51,145 bases of DNA from Neocallimastix lanati (nom. inval.) (GCA_016946835.1 JACVTC010000040.1:1285001-1336145), one strand, 5' to 3'; shown: positions 10,042-23,976, numbered from the stretch's first letter. The notes: generated by a model from the letters alone, not told the origin. Numbers and translations: made by a program.

Positions 10042-13000
10042 AAATGATTAATCAAAAAAAAAAAAAAACAAAAAAAAAAATAAATTTCAACTTTTAATTA
10101 TATTAAATAATACATGTACTTTTATTCAAAAATCTATAAATTTATAATTTTTTTATTATTAATAAGTATTATTTATATAATTTTTTTTTTAAATTATTAA
10201 CTTTTCAAATAATATTCATTTAACATTTTTTAATTTAAATTATTATTTTAAAGTATTTTAGTTATTTATATAAAATTTTATTTTTTAAAAAAAAAATTGA
10301 AATAAAAAAAATGGAATAAAAAAATTAGTAATACATAAAATTTTTATAAATATTATTAATAATTAAAAATATAAATATTATCTTAATAATAAATATTATT
10401 AATATGTAATATGATTTAATGTAATTATTTAAAATTTATAAATTTATATATTATTTTCATTAATATATTTTATTTCTTCATTAGTAATAAACAATTTTTT
10501 TTATAAAACTATTAATAAATTTTATAATATATAAAAAATTTTTTAAATAATAAAAAAAAAATTAATAATTATTAATAATCTAAGTAATTATAAAAAAATA
10601 ATATTAATAAAAAAAAATATAAAATAAAAAAAAATATAAAATAAAAAAATTAAATAAGAATAAAAAATAATTAAAATAATAAATATAATAAATATAATAA
10701 TATATATAATAAAATATTCAATTATAATAAATATAATAATTAATATAATAAATATAATATTAAATAATAATAAAAATAAATAAAAAATGGATAAAAAACA
10801 AAAAGAAAATTATTAAAATGGATTTATTTTATATATATTGAAAGTTTAAATATTATATATACAACATTAAATCTGGATTAATAATAAAATAAAATAAAAA
10901 AAAAAACTTTATTTGTCTTAAATTAATCATAAATATTATTTGTATATTGTATTACACTGTATACTATTATTTTTTATATCCACTTTAAATAAATAATATA
11001 TAAGAATATATGGATATACAATATATATATATTTAATTATATAAAAATATATAAAAATATACAAAAAACATACAAATAAATATAAAAATAATATATATAT
11101 AATATATATGAAAAAAATGATTAATAAAAAAAAATTTTTTTTATTAATAAATATTATTATTAATAAAAAGATATATTATAAAGTCATTATTTATAAAATT
11201 TAATAGTCATTACTACATTACTATATATTAAAATTGATTTAGAATATATGTAGTAACATTTTAAAATAAATATTGTTGAAATATTAAAAATATTTAGTTT
11301 ACACCAGTAATTATTCACCGACTGCATTAAAAAAATTAAATATAGATTAAAGTTACACACTTTTTTTAGATTATATTCTTCAGGTGAATAAACATGGATA
11401 TTCATTCCATTATCCGATGATTTAACTTTATTAATTAAATAAATGAATAATAAAACTAAGTAAGTAAATGAATACTAATTAACCAAATAAATACTCCATA
11501 AAAATAAATGAATGACTATAAATTAAATCATATTAAATTATTTATTTATTAATAATTACAAATCAAAAAGTTCATTTTAAAAAATGGAAATATTAACTTG
11601 AAATTTATGAATAATGGTAGTTGAAAACTAAATATCGGATAATATCAAAATGGATAAAAATTAATAAAAAAAAAAAAATCAAAGAATATATAATCATATG
11701 TAATTAGGCTTTTTTATTATAACATTAATATTATTACTAGAATAAAAAATTTAAAAAAATTAAAATTTAAAAAAAAAAAAAAGATATAATTATTAATTAT
11801 AAAAGAGATAAATAAAATAAAGATATAATTATTAATAATTATTAAAGATATAAATATATATATAAAGATGAATTAAGGTTTTATTTATAATATATAATAA
11901 ATAATAGATAAAAGATAATATATAAATGTTAAATAATACATCTAACCATCAAACACAGCTTTAATAATTATGATGTGTAATCTAGTAGTATCTATATTGT
12001 ACAATACTATATAATATATATAATTTAATATCAAGTTTTTAATATAAATTCAATTTTAAATAATTTATAAAAAATGGTATACAATAATTATATATAATAA
12101 TATAATGGGAATGTAATGTTTATATATTGACATAATTGAATATTTATTGTATACATGTTATATTGTAATATATTACATTTAATTTTGTATAACCTTATTA
12201 CTAATGGAATAACTGATAAAAAATGGAATAATTATTAGTAAAATAAAAATAAAAAAAATAATTTTTTTGTAAATTATAAAATTAATTATTATCAAAAATT
12301 TAAAAAATTATAAAATTAAATAAAAATCTAAAAATTATAAGATTAAATATTATTAAATGAACTTTAATAAATCTGATGAAAATAGGATAAAAGTTCTATA
12401 TAATCATTATTTTCTTTGTATTACTAATTTTATTTATATATATATTGTTATATTATTAATGTTTTATTAGTTTTTATCATATATTTATTTATTTATTTAT
12501 TTATAAATATATTTTTTAATATAATAAATGAATTTACTCCACTTTTTTTTTTTTTTTTTTATAAAAATATTAATAAAATATAAAGTTTTTTAATTTTATG
12601 GTAATAATTTTTTTTTTATATTACACCAAATTTCAATCATAAAAAGTATAATAATAATGAATAATAAATAATAAAAATAATAACAATAATAATAATATTT
12701 AATTATAAATACATATTTGATATTAAAAAATAATTATTAATAATTTGATATAAAATAGAATGAAGCAAAATTGTTAAATATTCATTCCAATGACTGAATC
12801 GTACATTATTTCTTTAGTAACTATTTATTATTAAAAATTCTATATATATAAAATTTAATTACTAAAATTTCCCATTTATAAATAAAAAAAAGTTTCTTTT
12901 TTAATATTAATAATACTTAGAATAATATTAATGAACTTAGTTTTTAAAATAAATTAATAATACTATTGACCTATGATATTTAATTTTTTATGTACTATAG

Positions 13001-13520
13001 GATTAATAATTATAAAATAAAAAAAAAAATCTTAAATATTCGTTAAAAAATAATAAAATTTATAAAAATAATTATTAAGCTTTTAAATAAAAGAAAATAT
13101 TATAATTTTTTATTATTTTTTAATAATTATGTCATTTTATCATCATATTATTTGGTATTTATTTAGTTATTTATTTAGTTATTTATTTATTTGGTTTTTA
13201 TTATTATTTATTATTTATATCATTGTTTCTTAAGAAGTTGTATATAAAAATTTTAATATATAAAAATTTAACCCATATATCAAATAATACCAAATACATT
13301 TAATATAAATATTATTACTTATAATAGATTATATTAAATTTATTAAATGATTTTATGAAATCTTAATTTGTATAAAATATTATTAATGTATACCTTTATA
13401 TATATTTTATTAATTAAAAATACAATAAATTTTGAGATATGACATAATAACTTTGTGAATAATAAAAGTTTACAATTTCTATTCTAAAATATATTTAATA
13501 ATAAACGGAAAAAAAAAAGT
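10042..13520. other. AT-rich intergenic region without recognisable gene
   Basis: About 3.5 kb of low-complexity A/T sequence with (AAT)n, (TATA)n and TTTA tracts. A 72-codon minus-strand open stretch at 11187-11405 contains an intron-like segment and no recognisable motif; I do not call it. The 3' end of the DAW1 gene borders the region at 13521. I see no tRNA, rRNA or transposon signature. Confidence 0.6.
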
Positions 13521-13919
13521 CTAATTGTTATTATTCACCGATTGAATTTGTTTATATATATTGCAACTATTATCTTTTGAACCTATTAGTAATAATTATA
13601 AAAATAATATAAAAAGGTTATTAATGATTATTAATACTTTTTATAATCATTTTAAATATGGAATAAAAGATATTTAATTTATTTTATATACATAGATATA
13701 TATCTAATATATTCAAAAATTAAAAAAAAATTACCTGTGATTATTATATTGCCATAATAATTAAATGAACATGAAAATACGTCATTTTGAAAATCTGAAA
13801 AAGTTTGAATACATTTTTTCGTTTCTGTATCCCATATTTTTATGGTTTTATCTCGACTAGCGGTTATTATTCTTGTTTCTTGAGGATTAAACATAACCTT
13901 TAATTTTATATGCAGGATA

Positions 13920-13991
<72 letters not shown>

Positions 13992-14558
13992 ATATTTATT
14001 TATTTTGTATTCTTTTAATAAAATATATAAATTTGGATTAAAATATTATAAATATTATATATTATATGAAGGTGTATTATATCAATATTAAAATTAATAC
14101 TTTTGTAATTTCATTTTCATGTTCTTTAAATATAGTTATAACATCAAAGGTATTTGCATTATATAATATGGCTGTTTTATCTGCAGATGCAGTAATTATA
14201 TATTTTCCTGATAAACTAAAGGAAGCATCCAATATTTCATCTGTATGGTCACTTTAATATTATAAATTTATTAGTTTGTATATTTAATATATATACGTTA
14301 TTTTCCAATTATTTTTATAGTAGTATTATTATGTCATTATATCATTTATATCATATATGAATATATTTATATATTTATTTAGTTTACTATTTTTTTATTT
14401 TATTTACTTTAATGTTGAAATACATCCTCCAGTTAAAACATCCCATATTTTTACTGTTCCATCCAATGATGATGATAATAATTTATTAGAATCAGATGAA
14501 AATTGAATTGATGAGATTTCTCTATGATGTCCTATTAATTTATGAAGATTTCTGAAAA

Positions 14559-14643
<85 letters not shown>

Positions 14644-15349
14644 TGAAAATAATTGTATTAATAATTATAATCTATACAATATAAATTAATTTAATAACTA
14701 ATATTCATTGATTAATAATTTAAATTTATATCAAAAAAAAAATAAAAAAATAAAAATAAAAATAAAAATAAAAATAAAAATAAGAATAAAAATAAAATAA
14801 AATAAAATAAAAAAATGATTTAAATTTTTAATTTCTAATTTATACTAAATAGTATATATAATTTTAATAAATACCTTCCACTTTTGGGGTCCCATATACA
14901 AATTGTTGAATCAAATGATCCAGTTGCAAGTAATAAATCATTTTTTGAGAAAATGACATTAACAATTTCTTCTGAGTGACCCTATATATAAATTTTATTA
15001 TTAATATAAGTAGTTTTTATTGTTATTAATATGATTAAAAGTAGTATTATTAATAGAAGTAATATTAATAAAATTAGTGATATGTATTATTATTATTAAT
15101 AAATGTAATATTTTTTATTATTAATAATATTGGTTGTAGTACTGTTACTATTTCTATTAGAAATAATATATTATAATTTTGGTAATTATTACTAATAAAA
15201 TTATAATTTTAATACGATTTTTCTTATTAATGTTATTATTAATGAAAGATATATTAATATTTGTTTTTATCAATTTTATTATTAATTTTATTATTAAGGA
15301 AAGTTATGTTATTATTTATATATATTAATTTTATTAATAATATTAGTAA

Positions 15350-15391
<42 letters not shown>

Positions 15392-15783
15392 AATTATATT
15401 GAAAGAAAGGCCTTTTTTTTTTTTTTATCATTATTTATTTTATTTTATTTTATTTTATTTTTAATTTCAATTATTGATAATAAACAAAATGATTTTAATA
15501 ATAATTATATATTTAAATATGCTTTATTATTAAATTTTATAAAAAAAAAAAAAAATAAAAAAAATAAAAATAAAAAATAAAAAAATAAAATAAGTTACTG
15601 ATAATTTAAAGAGTTCATCCCCACTTCTAACATCCCATAATATGCATAATGAATCCATACTCCCTGTTGCTATTATTGAGCTTTGATTATTAAAAGTAAC
15701 ACATAATATTTCTCCACTATGTCCTCTAAGAGTATGATAACATTCACCATTATTTGCATTCCATATCTATATATATTTTTAAA

Positions 15784-15814
<31 letters not shown>

Positions 15815-16052
15815 TTTAAATTAAATTATTAATATATAGTTTATCCAATACTAATTAAATATTAAAAGAAAATTTACCTTCACTGTTTTATCAAATGATC
15901 CTGTTGCAATCTTATCACTTTATATAAAAAATGTTATAATTATTGATATAATTATTTGATTTATCATAATCATATTCCACCATAATAGGAATAATAAAAA
16001 TATTATAATTAATATAGAATAAAATTAAAAATAAAAAAATTATTATTATTAA

Positions 16053-16083
<31 letters not shown>

Positions 16084-17258
16084 TTAAATAGTATTATTTG
16101 ATTCTTTGTAAAAGATTCCTTATATATTTTATATTGGATATATATATTACCAAAATGGTAAATTCCATGCAATAGTACAAACAACATTTTTATGACCTGA
16201 TAATACTAATAATTCTTCACCAGAATCTGTATCCCAAACTTTACAGGTTCTATCGTAGCTTCCTGTTATAAATCTATTTATAATGTATTTGAATTTTTTT
16301 TTATATATATATATTTGAAAATAGTGTTATTTTGTATTTTATTTCTACCATGATTTGATGAATATATCTTATATATATATATTGATAAATTAGTTAATAA
16401 TCAGTAAGATATTTTACTTGTCTCCTTTTTTATTAAGCATACAATTTGTTAATGGCATCGTATGAGTCATTATTGTTTTATATAGAGAAAAAGGGCTTGG
16501 TTCTACATTAAAGTTTTTTTCAATAAGTTCTTTTAAAGAAATTATATATAAACAAATAATGAATTAATAATTTAGAGGGTTTATATTTTTTATATATTAA
16601 TAATGTGAACATTTCAATTATATATATATATTTCCAATATTTGTTTTTATTGAAATTATTTAAATTCATTTTTTCTCAGACACACACACACACTCTCTCT
16701 ATAAATATATATATTTGTATATGTTTTTAATAATGAATTATATTTATTTAAATAATTACTTTTCAATAGAAATTTAATGATATCTTGATTTTTTTTATTA
16801 ATTAAAGGTTCTGTTTTTTGTATGGCTTTAAGGGTATTTTCAATATCTTTACTTTATAATAAAAAAAAAATATTGAACAGACATTTCCAGATAATACATA
16901 GAAAGTGAATATATATAATTTTGATAATTTTTAATAAAAGATATTAGATTTTTTTTTTTTTATTCATCAATTAATTTCTCTATAGCATATATTTTAATAT
17001 TATTTCAAACATACTCTTCATAAATTTGTAAACAATCAATTTGTTTTACTTTCAAAGTATCATATTGCTTATATTCATAATAAATAGCTAAAAATTAAAA
17101 AATATAAATGAATATGAAAAATATAATTATTAAATTTTTAAAAAAATTTTTAATTTTTATCCTTTTTTGTATTGTTATTTTTTTTTTTTTTGTCATATAG
17201 TTCATAAGTATTAATTATTACTTGGTGGATAATATCTAATGAGATAACGATGTTTCAT
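13521..17258 (-). CDS. DAW1: Dynein assembly factor with WD repeats 1 (DAW1/ODA16), 12 exons, 423 aa
   Basis: Exons read by eye, 5' to 3': 17258-17222, 17087-17015, 16851-16760, 16529-16418, 16273-16151, 15917-15878, 15766-15599, 14981-14875, 14551-14408, 14251-14101, 13897-13735, 13582-13521. Every intron has GT...AG ends, phases join without a stop, and the total is 1272 nt including TAG. The N-terminus ([12 protein letters not shown]), the [27 protein letters not shown] and [15 protein letters not shown] blocks, and the roughly 423-residue length match the DAW1/ODA16 family rather than a generic WD40 protein. About eight WD blades are present. In that family the protein carries outer-arm dynein to the intraflagellar-transport machinery, so it marks a flagellated life stage. 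Odd points: the last blade ends CNIY rather than CRIW, followed by an extra Asn-rich tail. Intron splicing is predicted, not shown. Confidence 0.9.
13920..13990. repeat. (TTA)n microsatellite in a DAW1 intron
   Basis: About 70 bases of uninterrupted ATT/TTA triplets lie in the intron between the tenth and eleventh exons. A matching (AAT)n tract at about 14592-14642 lies in the preceding intron but one. Both are likely length-polymorphic. Confidence 0.85.
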
Positions 17259-18259
17259 TCTTTAGGATATATAGAAAACTTCAGTTCTTGGAAAATAAAA
17301 AGAAAAATATATAATTTTGATAATTTTTTATACTAAAAAATTGACAATTGTTTATTATTTTATTTTTTGTGTCTATATAAAAACGTGCAACAAAATAATG
17401 TATAAATAATAAAAAAAATTTTTTTATTTGAATTTTCATATTATTTAATTAATAATATATTAAACAAAAACTTTTTTCTATTAATTTTTAACTTTTTAAA
17501 ATTTTTTATTTTATATTTTTATTATTATTATTTAATTTAGTTTTTATTATTTTATATTTATGATAATTTTAAATTCAAAATAAAATAAAATAAAATAAAA
17601 ATTAAAATAAAAAAATAAAATGATAACAATAATAAATACTGAAATTTTATTGTTACTTAATATTTGTATAATAATTTAAAAAAAAAAAATACAACAGAGA
17701 TTAAAATATATATTAAATAGAATTTAGCGTAGTTTTCAAAATAGATATAAAATTTTTTTAATTAATTATTTACTAGAAGTTTTGAAATAGATAAAAAATA
17801 ACATTAAGATTTAAAAGATTTATTTAATTAAATTACATATTACTTTTTAATAATTAATTCATATATAAAAATATCTTAAAAATTCACAATAAAAAAATTT
17901 AAAAATAAAAAAAAAATTAAAATATTATAATTAAAATAAAATAAATAAATTAGATTATAACTTTTATCATATTATTTTTATATCAATTATTTATTAAAAA
18001 CTTTTCATATTAAATAAATATATTAAAGAAAGTATTTTTTATTTTATTTTATAATTATTAGAAATTATCTTAAATTTTATATTATGTCCGACAAAACAGA
18101 TATTAATTGTGTATATGTGATTCATATGTATATATAAAATATTCGATGCTATAAATTAATAAAATTATATAGCCGTTTTATACCTAATAAAGTATAAAAC
18201 AACTTGATAATGTACATTATATAGATTTATTTGTATTTAAAAATTAATTTTAATTACTC

Positions 18260-18294
<35 letters not shown>

Positions 18295-18652
18295 GTTAGT
18301 TATTTAGTTATTTATTTATTTATTACAAAATTTTAATTATAAAAAAATCTAATAAAAATAATTAATAATAAAAATAATATTAATAATAAATGATAAAAAA
18401 TAAATAATAAATGATAAAAATAATAATTATAATTCTAATAATTAATTAATAGCAATAATAAAATAATAAATAATAATAATAATAAATAATAATAATAAAT
18501 AATAATAAATAATAATAATAAATAATAATAATAAATAATAATAATAAATAATAATAATAAATAATAATAATAAATAATAATAATAATAAATAATAAAGAT
18601 TAAATAATAATAATATAATGATTTCCACAATGCTTATAATTAAAATAATATA
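17259..18652. other. AT-rich region upstream of DAW1
   Basis: This holds the presumed DAW1 promoter (just above 17258), AT-rich filler, a TTTA tandem tract (about 18262-18322), a clean hairpin (18175-18200) and an AATAATAAATAATA minisatellite-like block (about 18455-18600). No coding sequence of normal composition is seen. Confidence 0.55.
18455..18600. repeat. AATAATAAT-A minisatellite
   Basis: Repeated (AAT)2-4 blocks separated by single A's give a period of about 10-13 bases. Reading frames across it are poly-Tyr/Leu/Ile and not genes. Confidence 0.8.
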
Positions 18653-19768
18653 TCATTTATTTTGATCTCCTTGTAATTCTGATTTTATTAAAATTTACCT
18701 AGTATATTCTTTTATTCTTAGAATAATTCTATCATATGATTAATATATAAAATTTAATATTAATTGTTTAGTTTAATTTTTTTGAATAAAAATTAATTTG
18801 AAAATTTTTCCTTTATTAAAAGAATAATAATTGGTTGCTAAAATTGCACATTTTAGCTAATGGTTATAAAGTATTGTTTACCTAAAAATGACAAATTATC
18901 CACAATCCAAATCCACTCTATATATAAAAAATCTAATATTAAAAAAAAAAAATTAAATATTGATAATTAAAGGTTCAAATTCATCCAATATTTATACAAA
19001 TGTTATTATTATTACTTTTTTATTATTAGTATTATCAAATATATTATATATATATATTTTTATACATGTTAAATATAGTTATAATAACAATGTTTACTTA
19101 TATTTTAATAAATTATGCAAAAATATATTAAAAATAACATAAAATACTTTTTTTTTTTTTTTTACCATTAATATTTTTTCTTAATTACTATTTTTTTTTT
19201 TTTTTTATTTTTTTTAGTTCTTCAAATAAATACTATGTTTCAAATATTAATATATTAAAATATTAGATTTTTTTTTTCAAAAAAAAAAAAAAAAAAAAAC
19301 GTGGTAATATATTTTTGTCGAAAAATACATTTATAATTATATTGAATAATTTGAAATATATAAAAAAAAATTTTTTTTTGAAATACTATACATAAAGCAT
19401 AAAGCGGCTTCTTGTAAAAATCATATTATTATATTGTATTCTCCATTTCTTTTATTAAAAAAAAAAAAAAAAAAAAAAATTCAATTGTTTATACTTAAAA
19501 TAAATTTTTTATATATTACATTTCTCCTGTTTTTTTATATTTATTTCAGAGTATATATATATTTTTTATTGTCTTTTGATTTAAAAAATAAAAAAAAATT
19601 CTCCTATTTCATTTTTAAAATTTAATTGAATCATTTTTAATTTTATAATCATATAAAACAATCTCTCTTTTTCTCTGTTTCATTTTTTTCACTTCTTGTG
19701 ATATAAAACTAATTTGTTTACCTATTTCCATTGAATTTTTTATAAACTCATTATCCAAATCATAAAAT
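18653..19768 (-). CDS. Possible 3' exons of an unidentified gene
   Basis: Four short pieces can be joined in one frame with GT...AG borders: 19768-19722 (FYDLDNEFIKNSMEI), 19410-19387 (EAALCFMY), 18932-18882 (FLYIEWIWIVDNLSFL) and 18678-18653 (ELQGDQNK then TGA). The acceptors have T-rich tracts, and two donors read GTAAACAA. Against this, the second piece would be a 24-nt micro-exon, and the first piece can alternatively be read straight through as a coiled-coil-like tail (QISFISQEVKKMKQRKRE...) ending at a TAA near 19620. The 5' part would lie beyond 19830, where LTR fragments begin, so the gene may be truncated by transposons. I do not recognise the family. Confidence 0.25.
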
Positions 19769-19835
19769 CTAAAAAAAAAAATATTTATGATAACTATTAA
19801 AATTTAATAATAAATATAATGCATGTTTTATAAGT

Positions 19836-20215
19836 TTTAAGTTACATAATAATAGTATTTAATTATAAGATGATAATAATATATAATATAGTAATATAAA
19901 TATTGTAAATATCGATATATTTAAAATATTTAATATAACTAAATAAATTTAATTTGTAATTATATAATTAATTTGAATAATTGAAAATAATAGAGATTGT
20001 AAATATATATCTAAATATAAACATAATATAAATAAAATACACGTGTCGTCATATATAGATAATTGAATTAATTATTAATATAAATCTTATTTATCAATAT
20101 TCTCAGAACTATTAGACCTAAGATAATTCTTAAAATTATTAAATAAGAATTTATAATTAAATAAAATATATATATATATTTTATTTAATTATAAATAATA
20201 TATATTTACATAATT
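19836..20215 (-). mobile_element. LTR family A, partial copy (minus sense)
   Basis: It aligns by eye with the part of the 32561-33273 LTR that runs from GTTACATAATAATA through the CACGTG(A/T)CGTCA motif and the CTCAGAA(T/C)TATTAG.CCTAAGATAA segment. It has drifted more than the other copies. Sense is assigned from the TATA-bearing strand of the intact copies. Confidence 0.65.
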
Positions 20216-20219
20216 AATA

Positions 20220-20652
20220 AATGAGATATTGTTTTATCTTAATATTTTATTAATATTTATATTATTATATTATATCTTTTTAATATCTTCTAATTAATTA
20301 ATTACTATTATTATATAACTAACATAATATAAAAGAAAGATGTAAAAATCTATCTTTTATGTTCTTTGTAAGGTTATTGTAAAATTACCTTAACAGTAAT
20401 ATTTTATAGACATTTCATTATTAAATAAAAAGAAATTTTTTAAAATCAAATTAATTTAATAATTAAATAATTTTAATTATTAAAATTAATTATAAATAAA
20501 TTTTTATTAAACCAATTTATTTAAATAATTTATTATTACTTCATATCTATATAGCCTATTACTATATAGACATATTCGACCTTGTAAATTTTATTAATAA
20601 AATATATTATTTTATTTAAATTTAAAACATAAAATATATCAAAATATTAACA
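20220..20652 (+). mobile_element. LTR family A, partial copy in inverted orientation
   Basis: It is the reverse complement of the first part of family A. It carries TATAAAAG, then 40 nt later GTAAGGTTAT, and ends in TTAACA, all on the plus strand. Abutting the minus-sense fragment to its left, it makes a head-to-head arrangement. Confidence 0.65.
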
Positions 20653-20658
20653 AAAAAA

Positions 20659-20829
20659 GTGTTAAAGTTTTGTGATAATTTGGTCTTAACGATTAGGTCA
20701 AGATGTCAAATTATAGTAATTAATTAATAATTAAAATTTACTCTTATTTAAAACATATTATTATTAGTAAATTTTATAAATAAGTTTTTATTTAAAATAT
20801 AAATTTTATTTGATCTTAATAATATTTTA
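20659..20829. repeat. Inverted repeat arm S (left)
   Basis: About 170 bases here recur in inverted orientation at about 25562-25733, including the motif TTTGGTCTTAACGATTAGG. In both places the segment lies directly next to an LTR-A terminus starting TGTTA. It is probably untranslated sequence of a related element. Confidence 0.6.
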
Positions 20830-21304
20830 TGTTTTAAATGTTGACTTTTTTTTATTTAAATTTAAAACATATTAAGTCAACATGTCTATATAGTAATATG
20901 CTATTTAGATATATAATAATAATAATAAATATTTAAATGGTTTAGTTTAATAAAAATTTATTTATAATAAACTTTGATAATTAGAATTATCAAATTAATT
21001 TGATTTTAAATTTATTTATTTTATTTAATAATAAAATATCTATAATATATTACTATTAAGGTAATTTTACAATAACCTTACAAACAAAGTATAAAAGAAA
21101 GATGTAAAAATCTCTCTTTTATGTTCTAAGTTACATAATAATAATATTTAATTATAAGATACTAATAATATAGTAATATAAATAATAATAAAATATAAGG
21201 ATAAATTTAATTATATAATTAATTTGAATAATTGAATTTAATATAGATATGTTGTAAACATATATAAAAACATAATATAAATAAAATACACGTGACGTCA
21301 AATG

Positions 21305-21686
21305 TGATATGCGGGACTTTTATGTGCAATAATTTATAAGCAGTGGGTTTTAAATAATGGTAGTTTAGTATATTTTATTAATAATATTATAATATTCGTA
21401 CAATTAAAATAATAATTCTAATTCCTAAAAATTTACAAGAGAGTTCTCTATTTCTAATATAAATAATTTAATTTATAAGAAATAGGTAATATATTAAATA
21501 CATATTCTAATATATAGAACTATATAAATTTTATATGAATTAAAGTATTATAATTATTATAATTATAATAATATATATTGAAATAAAATAAAATAAAATA
21601 ATTATTATCAAAAAGATATAAATTTAATATTTAATAATTATTATTAAATATACAAATATGTTACTACACATATTTGTTTTATATCA
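21305..21686 (-). repeat. 3' LTR of the 3.5-kb element
   Basis: 382 bp, apparently identical to the right copy. The sequence just inside it reads, on the minus strand, AGCAAGGGCATTTC next to the LTR, a weak candidate polypurine tract. Confidence 0.85.
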
Positions 21687-21776
21687 GAAATGCCCTTGCT
21701 AAAAATTAAACTATATATTTTTTTTTTATAAAAGAAAATATAAGGTTTAATTAAAATAAATAATAATTTTAAAATT

Positions 21777-22642
21777 TTATTTTCTTTTATATTTATAATT
21801 CCTATTTGTCCGTTTGGTATCTACGCGATTGTTGCTATATTTAATAATCTCCTTTAACGCGATTTCAGGTTTGGGCATCATAATTTTATAAATATTTATT
21901 TTATTTTTATCATTATTTTGAATATAAATATATGGAATTTTAATTATTTTTTTAATTTTATTAATTTTTATTTTCTTATCACTATCTATATTTATAATAT
22001 TACTAAAATCAACCGGTGAATTATTATTATTAATTTTTCTTTCTTTTATATTAGTAATATTATTAACTGAATAATTTTTTTTTATAAATTGTTCATTTTT
22101 ATTAGCATTTGAAGTAATTTGAATATTATCTACTTTTGAATTGTTACTATTAATAATATTTATTTCCTTAAACAAACCAGGAGTTATAGATTTATTAATT
22201 CTATTGAAAATGCTATCAACTTTAACAGATTCATTGATATTTATTTCTTCTTTTACAATTATATGACTATTTATTTTGTTTCTTATATTTTCAGAATTAT
22301 TTATAATATTTTTATTTTTACTATTTGAATTAATATTTTCCTTATTATTTATTATTACAATACTATTAATCTCAATACTATTATTTTGATTTTTCTTAAT
22401 ATTGGCACTACCTTTAATATTATTTTTATTTTTTTCTTTAGTAATTATAATATTATTATTTGTTTTACATTTGCTATTACTATTATTTACTAATTTATTA
22501 TTTTCTCTGAAATTATCCAATTTTAACGTGTTTAATTTATTTAGTTTCGTGTTTATTATGTCATCAACCTCGTCATTTTTAGTATTATTAATTTTATTAC
22601 TATTATTGTTATTATTATTATAAATGTTATTATTATTATAAA

Positions 22643-22679
<37 letters not shown>

Positions 22680-23195
22680 TTCTTCATTTTTATTGATTCT
22701 TTTATTTAAAACAGATAATTTTTCAAGTTCAGCTACCACTCTAAATTCAGAAGTTCCTTGTTTCAAAAGAATTAAATTGTCGCTTGGGTCAATAATAATT
22801 CCTAATTCTCTTTGTGTTTTAAAATTCAAACTAATATCATAAAATGGATTTTCTTTCTGAACTACTCTGAATATTACATTTTTTTGAACACCACCAATAG
22901 TTAAATTTAAAATTGTAAGTTTAGTTATTCCAGTAATACTTGAGTCATCAATACAATGATTAAGAATATATTTTTCCAGAAAACTACGATTTACCAAATT
23001 ATTTTCACCGTATCCTTTTAAAATACACCTAGCTTCCTTATTATCAACAAGAGCTAATATTCCCATTGATTCACCATCTACAAACTCATCTAATTCATCC
23101 ACGCCATCACTAACTCCAGTTCCAAATCTACCTTTTTGAATTAGCAATTTTAACAATTGTAATTTTTCTGTTAGGTTATCTTGATTAATATCCAT
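21777..23195 (-). CDS. Retropepsin-like protein lacking the catalytic Asp, 472 aa
   Basis: Only ORF of the 3.5-kb element. Residues about 45-150 follow the layout of an LTR-element protease: a strand (GILALVDNKEARCIL), the flap-side segment (TILNLTIGGVQKNVIFRVV) and a final hydrophobic strand with a loop (GIIIDPSDNLILL). They parallel block by block the clear protease relic at the right end of this window. Where D-[ST]-G should stand the protein has LKGYG, so aspartic protease activity is not expected. A poly-Asn tract (about 175-200) and a long Asn/Lys/Ile-rich region follow, ending in a basic tail (TKRTNRNYKYKRK). It might be a structural or RNA-binding Gag-like protein. The ORF is intact, which argues for a retained role. 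Fold assignment is by eye. Confidence 0.7.
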
Positions 23196-23976
23196 TTTAT
23201 TTCTATATCTATTTTTAAAATGTACTACTATTTAATATTATTAAATATACTACTATTAAAATAAATAATATTTTTATCTTATTATACTTATATCTATTGT
23301 AATTTTATTCCAAAATGTTAACACTTTTAAACTACACTATTTATATCTTCCTACTCTTATTTTAATTAAAATAATATTCCTATTATAGATTTTATTTAAA
23401 TTATTCACTTAAATGCTAATTAAAATAACGATATTTTTACTATTTCACTATCTCTGTAACGAATATTGGAATATCCGTGTTTTAAAGAGTGTAACACAAT
23501 AGGTAAGCACTTTTTGATTAATAAGTAATTTGGTTTTTTAAAATATAGTTTTATTAATTAAGAAATTTAAAAATATTAATTATAAAGATTAATTATTGTA
23601 ATATTTCGAATTACTTATTAATTAATTCAATAATTAATAAAAACACAATTTTTAAAAAATATTTTTTTTTTTGGCTGCGAAATTCACTCCTATTTATAGT
23701 TTTTCAAAATTTAAATCCATAAAAATTTAAAACCATAAAATCATTAAAAAGTTTCATAAAAATTGATTATTTTCGGTTAAAAAGAATCTAAAAGAAATAA
23801 TGATAAAAGATAAATTAAAATAGAATTTCTATCTGATTTGTTTCTATTAATTTCTAAGAATTTCTTTTGTTAATTTTTTACAGAAATTTATACAGAAACA
23901 AATACAGAAACAAATACAGAAATGAAGTATAAAAATTCTTTAAAATTTAAATGATATAAAATTTTAGTAAAGGTGT

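Noticed and set aside
11187-11405. Minus-strand 72-codon open stretch beginning MNIHVYSPEEYN
   Set aside because: No recognisable domain, AT-driven composition and an internal intron-like stretch; a resemblance to the DAW1 tail (QSVNN) is too short to mean duplication.
13920-13990. CRISPR-like regular repeats
   Set aside because: Simple trinucleotide microsatellite without spacers, in a eukaryotic intron.
14066-14257. Plus-strand 63-codon open stretch
   Set aside because: Exact antisense of the tenth DAW1 exon, which encodes a WD blade on the minus strand.
15915-16187. Minus-strand 90-codon open stretch rich in Ile
   Set aside because: Mostly the intron between the fifth and sixth DAW1 exons read through an (ATT)n tract.
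18442-18630. Overlapping Tyr/Leu/Ile-rich frames
   Set aside because: Readings of an AATAAT minisatellite.
22402-22842. Plus-strand Leu-rich frames
   Set aside because: Antisense of the Asn-rich tract of the 472-aa ORF.
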